Source: an uncultured Rhodopirellula sp. (GTDB lineage: Bacteria; Planctomycetota; Planctomycetia; Pirellulales; Pirellulaceae). Taken from it: a stretch of DNA of 8,939 nucleotides. This document shows, one piece after another, positions 7,280 to 8,939 of this stretch; the first letter of the stretch is position 1, and each line of letters opens with the position of its first letter. Made by a program: the position numbers and the translations under genes. The stretch is from assembly GCA_913061385.1 (NCBI GenBank), contig CAJXTM010000092.1:1-8939 (forward strand), given 5' to 3'. The notes below the pieces were generated by a model. That model had not been told where the DNA came from. It searched no databases and was given only the letters and a program-made list of their open reading frames with translations.

Positions 7280-8113
7280 ATGCAGTCGCAGCATTCCAGC
7301 AACACTAGTCACTCGGCAGCCAGCCCAGTTCCCACACAAGTCATCACTACGACTAAGGCTGTCGATCCGCAGCGACAAATTCAGTACCTGAAGAATGAAC
7401 TGAAGAAAGCGCAAGCATTGGCTGCTCTTGGTGAATTGACTAGTACGGCGACTCACGAATTCAACAATGTGCTGATGACAATCATCAACTACGCACGATT
7501 GGGAATTCGAAACCGCGATGACGCCAGTCGCGACAAGGCGCTCAGCAAGATTCTAGAAGCTTCAGAGCGAGCAGCGAAAATCACGTCAACCATTCTTGCA
7601 CAAGCCAAGAATCGTAGCGAGAGCATGGAACCAACTGACCTAGGAGCAATCATCAATGATTCGCTTGTGCTTCTGGAACGCGAAATGCGAAAGTACCGCA
7701 TCGCGATCGAAACCGAACTCGATCCGAACGCCCCCAAAGTTGTCGCTAGCGGCAATCAGATTCAGCGTGTGCTACTCAATTTATTGATCAACAGCCGCCA
7801 ATCCATGTCCGAAGGCGGGACGATTTTGATCCGCTTACACCTGAGCAGCGATGGCAAGTATGTGGAATTGGTGGTCCGTGATTCGGGATCTGGCATTCCG
7901 CGAGAGACGTTGCCCCATATCTTTGATGCCTTCTACACAACCAAGGATGGCCCCGATGAGTCTGGCAAGGGCGGCACAGGTTTGGGGTTAGCTGCCTGCA
8001 AGGAAATCATCGACAGCCATCACGGGCGAATCCGAGTTGAGAGTAGTGTCGGGCGTGGAACCGCGTTCATCATTCGCCTGCCAGTGAGCAAAGATAGCAA
8101 AACAGCCAGCTGA
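7280..8113 (+). CDS. Cytoplasmic sensor histidine kinase (HisKA-HATPase)
   Basis: An ATP-dependent kinase that autophosphorylates on histidine and passes the phosphate to a response regulator. The 277-residue protein has a Ser/Thr-rich N-terminus (1-30) and a short coiled-coil-like stretch (about 31-48). The H box is GELTSTATHEFNNVL (His59 as phospho-acceptor). The ATPase domain has the N box IQRVLLNLLINSRQSM (161-176), G1 RDSGSGIP (200-207), F box HIFDAFYTTK (213-222) and G2 GGTGLGLAACKEI (231-243), ending GRGTAFIIRLP. No membrane segment, PAS, GAF or receiver domain is present, so it is a short NtrB/ZraS-like cytoplasmic kinase whose input is unknown. The ATG at 7280 is chosen; the frame is open to 7151, but that extension is Cys- and Arg-rich and unlike the family. 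No response regulator lies in the window. It is divergent from the small-protein/gspF cluster across 212 bp. Confidence 0.9.
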   Translation: MQSQHSSNTSHSAASPVPTQVITTTKAVDPQRQIQYLKNELKKAQALAALGELTSTATHEFNNVLMTIINYARLGIRNRDDASRDKALSKILEASERAAKITSTILAQAKNRSESMEPTDLGAIINDSLVLLEREMRKYRIAIETELDPNAPKVVASGNQIQRVLLNLLINSRQSMSEGGTILIRLHLSSDGKYVELVVRDSGSGIPRETLPHIFDAFYTTKDGPDESGKGGTGLGLAACKEIIDSHHGRIRVESSVGRGTAFIIRLPVSKDSKTAS

Positions 8114-8177
8114 ATGCCTTCGCTCGAGAACTCCAAACGCCTCTCACAATTTCTAAGCGCGGAATAGTTTTTCTTGT

Positions 8178-8206
8178 CATGACCGTGGCGTAGCTTATTG
8201 GTCATG
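8178..8206. repeat. 7-bp inverted repeat between convergent genes
   Basis: CATGACC and GGTCATG form perfect 7-bp arms around a 15-base loop, in the 113-bp gap between the 3' ends of the kinase and dehydrogenase genes. The position suits a bidirectional transcription end, but no T-run follows the stem on either strand, so a classical intrinsic terminator is not shown. Confidence 0.35.
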
Positions 8207-8226
8207 TGGACACTTTGTTGTTCCGG

Positions 8227-8892
8227 TCATTGGGCAAATCGATAGATTCGCCCTCCACCTGACATCGTACTCATCAAAACTTCTCCGTCATCGGTTTGCC
8301 CGAATGTAAACACGGGAAGTTTGTCCCAGTGGATAGGGCGATTTTCAGTCACGATTGCAGTCGTGGCATCGTATTTCAGCGCCCAAATTCGCCCACTGAT
8401 GTAGTCGCCGTACAGATAGTATCCATCAAGTGCAGGGGTCATGCTGCCCCGATACACAGCCCCCCCTGTGATCGATTTACCCCAAGCTTCGGTGTGTGGG
8501 TACTCGACAAGCGGTTCGCTCAACCCAGCACTCGGACCTGAGCCTGGTCCACCGGCAAGCGTGAACGCATGAGATGCCTCTCGCAAGTTCCATCCGTAGT
8601 TACCACCCGCACGTATCAGATTGACTTCTTCCCATTCATTCTGACCCACATCTGCCGCCCACAGATCACCTGTTTTAGTATCGAATGCCATTCGCCATAT
8701 ATTCCGGATACCAAAGGCATAGATTTCAGGTCGCGCATCTGGACGTTGAACCAGTGGATTATCAGCCGGGATGTTATAAGGTTTTTCAACAGAATTCTTG
8801 TCAACGCCATTCTTGTCAACGCCATTCTTGTCAACGTCGATTCGAAGCACCGACCCAAGCAAAGTACTGACATCTTGACCGCTGCCTAGCGG
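8227..8892 (-). CDS. PQQ-dependent glucose/sorbosone dehydrogenase-like, C-terminal part, truncated at contig end
   Basis: Beta-propeller sugar dehydrogenases of this family oxidise aldoses in the periplasm using PQQ. Only the last 221 residues are present; the gene enters from the adapter junction at 8892. Family blocks are LLGSVLRIDVD (11-21), IPADNPLV (41-48), EIYAFGIRNIWRMAFD (56-71, with the Arg-Asn pair of the cofactor region), GDLWAADVGQNEWEEVN (75-91), GGNYGWN (96-102), ITGGAVYRG (141-149) and YYLYGDYISGRIW (158-170). The protein ends RIYRFAQ without the fused cytochrome c domain found in some relatives. A 15-bp tandem repeat inserts extra VDKNG units at residues 20-34. The frame can be read back to an ATG at 8907, but that start and the residues MYKRQ are adapter, not protein. 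The gene converges on the kinase gene. The exact sugar substrate and whether PQQ is used cannot be decided without the N-terminal half. Confidence 0.92.
   Translation of the reverse strand, partial: PLGSGQDVSTLLGSVLRIDVDKNGVDKNGVDKNSVEKPYNIPADNPLVQRPDARPEIYAFGIRNIWRMAFDTKTGDLWAADVGQNEWEEVNLIRAGGNYGWNLREASHAFTLAGGPGSGPSAGLSEPLVEYPHTEAWGKSITGGAVYRGSMTPALDGYYLYGDYISGRIWALKYDATTAIVTENRPIHWDKLPVFTFGQTDDGEVLMSTMSGGGRIYRFAQ
8794..8838. repeat. 15-bp tandem repeat, three copies, inside the dehydrogenase gene
   Basis: The unit ATTCTTGTCAACGCC occurs at 8794-8808 and 8809-8823, with a third copy differing at one base (GTC ending) at 8824-8838. Being 15 bp it keeps frame and encodes VDKNG-type units on the minus strand in a loop between LRID and the YNIPADNP block. 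Confidence 0.95.
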
Positions 8893-8939
8893 CTGTCTCT
8901 TATACACATCTCCGAGCCCACGAGACCGAGGCTGATCTC
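8893..8939 (-). other. Nextera/P7 sequencing adapter (artefact)
   Basis: This is the exact reverse complement of bases 1-47: Tn5 mosaic end (8893-8911), Read 2 adapter, the same eight index bases, and the P7 end. It is library sequence left on the contig. It also produces a false start codon (8907) for the dehydrogenase frame. Confidence 0.98.

Noticed and set aside
1..8939. Composite transposon or Tn5 insertion
   Set aside because: The terminal repeats are library adapter with index and P7 bases, and no transposase is encoded between them.

Overview
This window is an 8.9-kb contig flanked by sequencing adapter. Bases 1-47 and 8893-8939 are the same 47-bp Nextera/P7 adapter in opposite orientations, so genomic DNA runs only from 48 to 8892. 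The genes suggest a marine-type planctomycete, probably Pirellulaceae-like. The reasons are a sulfatase of the kind abundant in that group, a Tat-exported PhoD, a PQQ-type sugar dehydrogenase, a stand-alone GspF-like protein, moderate GC content and mostly weak Shine-Dalgarno signals. This placement is inferred from protein character; no rRNA or marker gene is present.

Left part (48-2924): the C-terminal part of a sulfatase is followed 49 bp later on the same strand by a complete PhoD-type phosphatase/phosphodiesterase. A convergent RbsD/FucU sugar mutarotase follows. Middle (3078-5385): a site-2-type membrane metalloprotease (M50B) with a CBS pair is divergent from the mutarotase. Its second CBS domain is cut off by a one-base frameshift near 4031. 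A cation diffusion facilitator (CDF, Zn-type) exporter converges on it.

Right part (5510-8892): on the minus strand a small unrecognised protein precedes a GspF/PilC-like membrane protein. The stop of that gene overlaps (TGATG) a 30-codon ORF that resembles the GspF C-terminal tail, either the remnant of a lost paralogue or a coupled microprotein. A cytoplasmic histidine kinase is divergent from this cluster. The contig ends inside a glucose/sorbosone dehydrogenase gene carrying an in-frame 15-bp tandem repeat.

Taken together, the sulfatase, phosphatase, sugar mutarotase and sugar dehydrogenase fit scavenging of sulfated or phosphorylated organic matter, while the protease, kinase, CDF and GspF genes are envelope or signalling functions. 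I see no convincing defence island, CRISPR array, tRNA, rRNA, IS element or prophage. The observations most worth checking are the GspF tail remnant, the frameshifted protease and the repeat in the dehydrogenase; the terminal inverted repeat is a library artefact.
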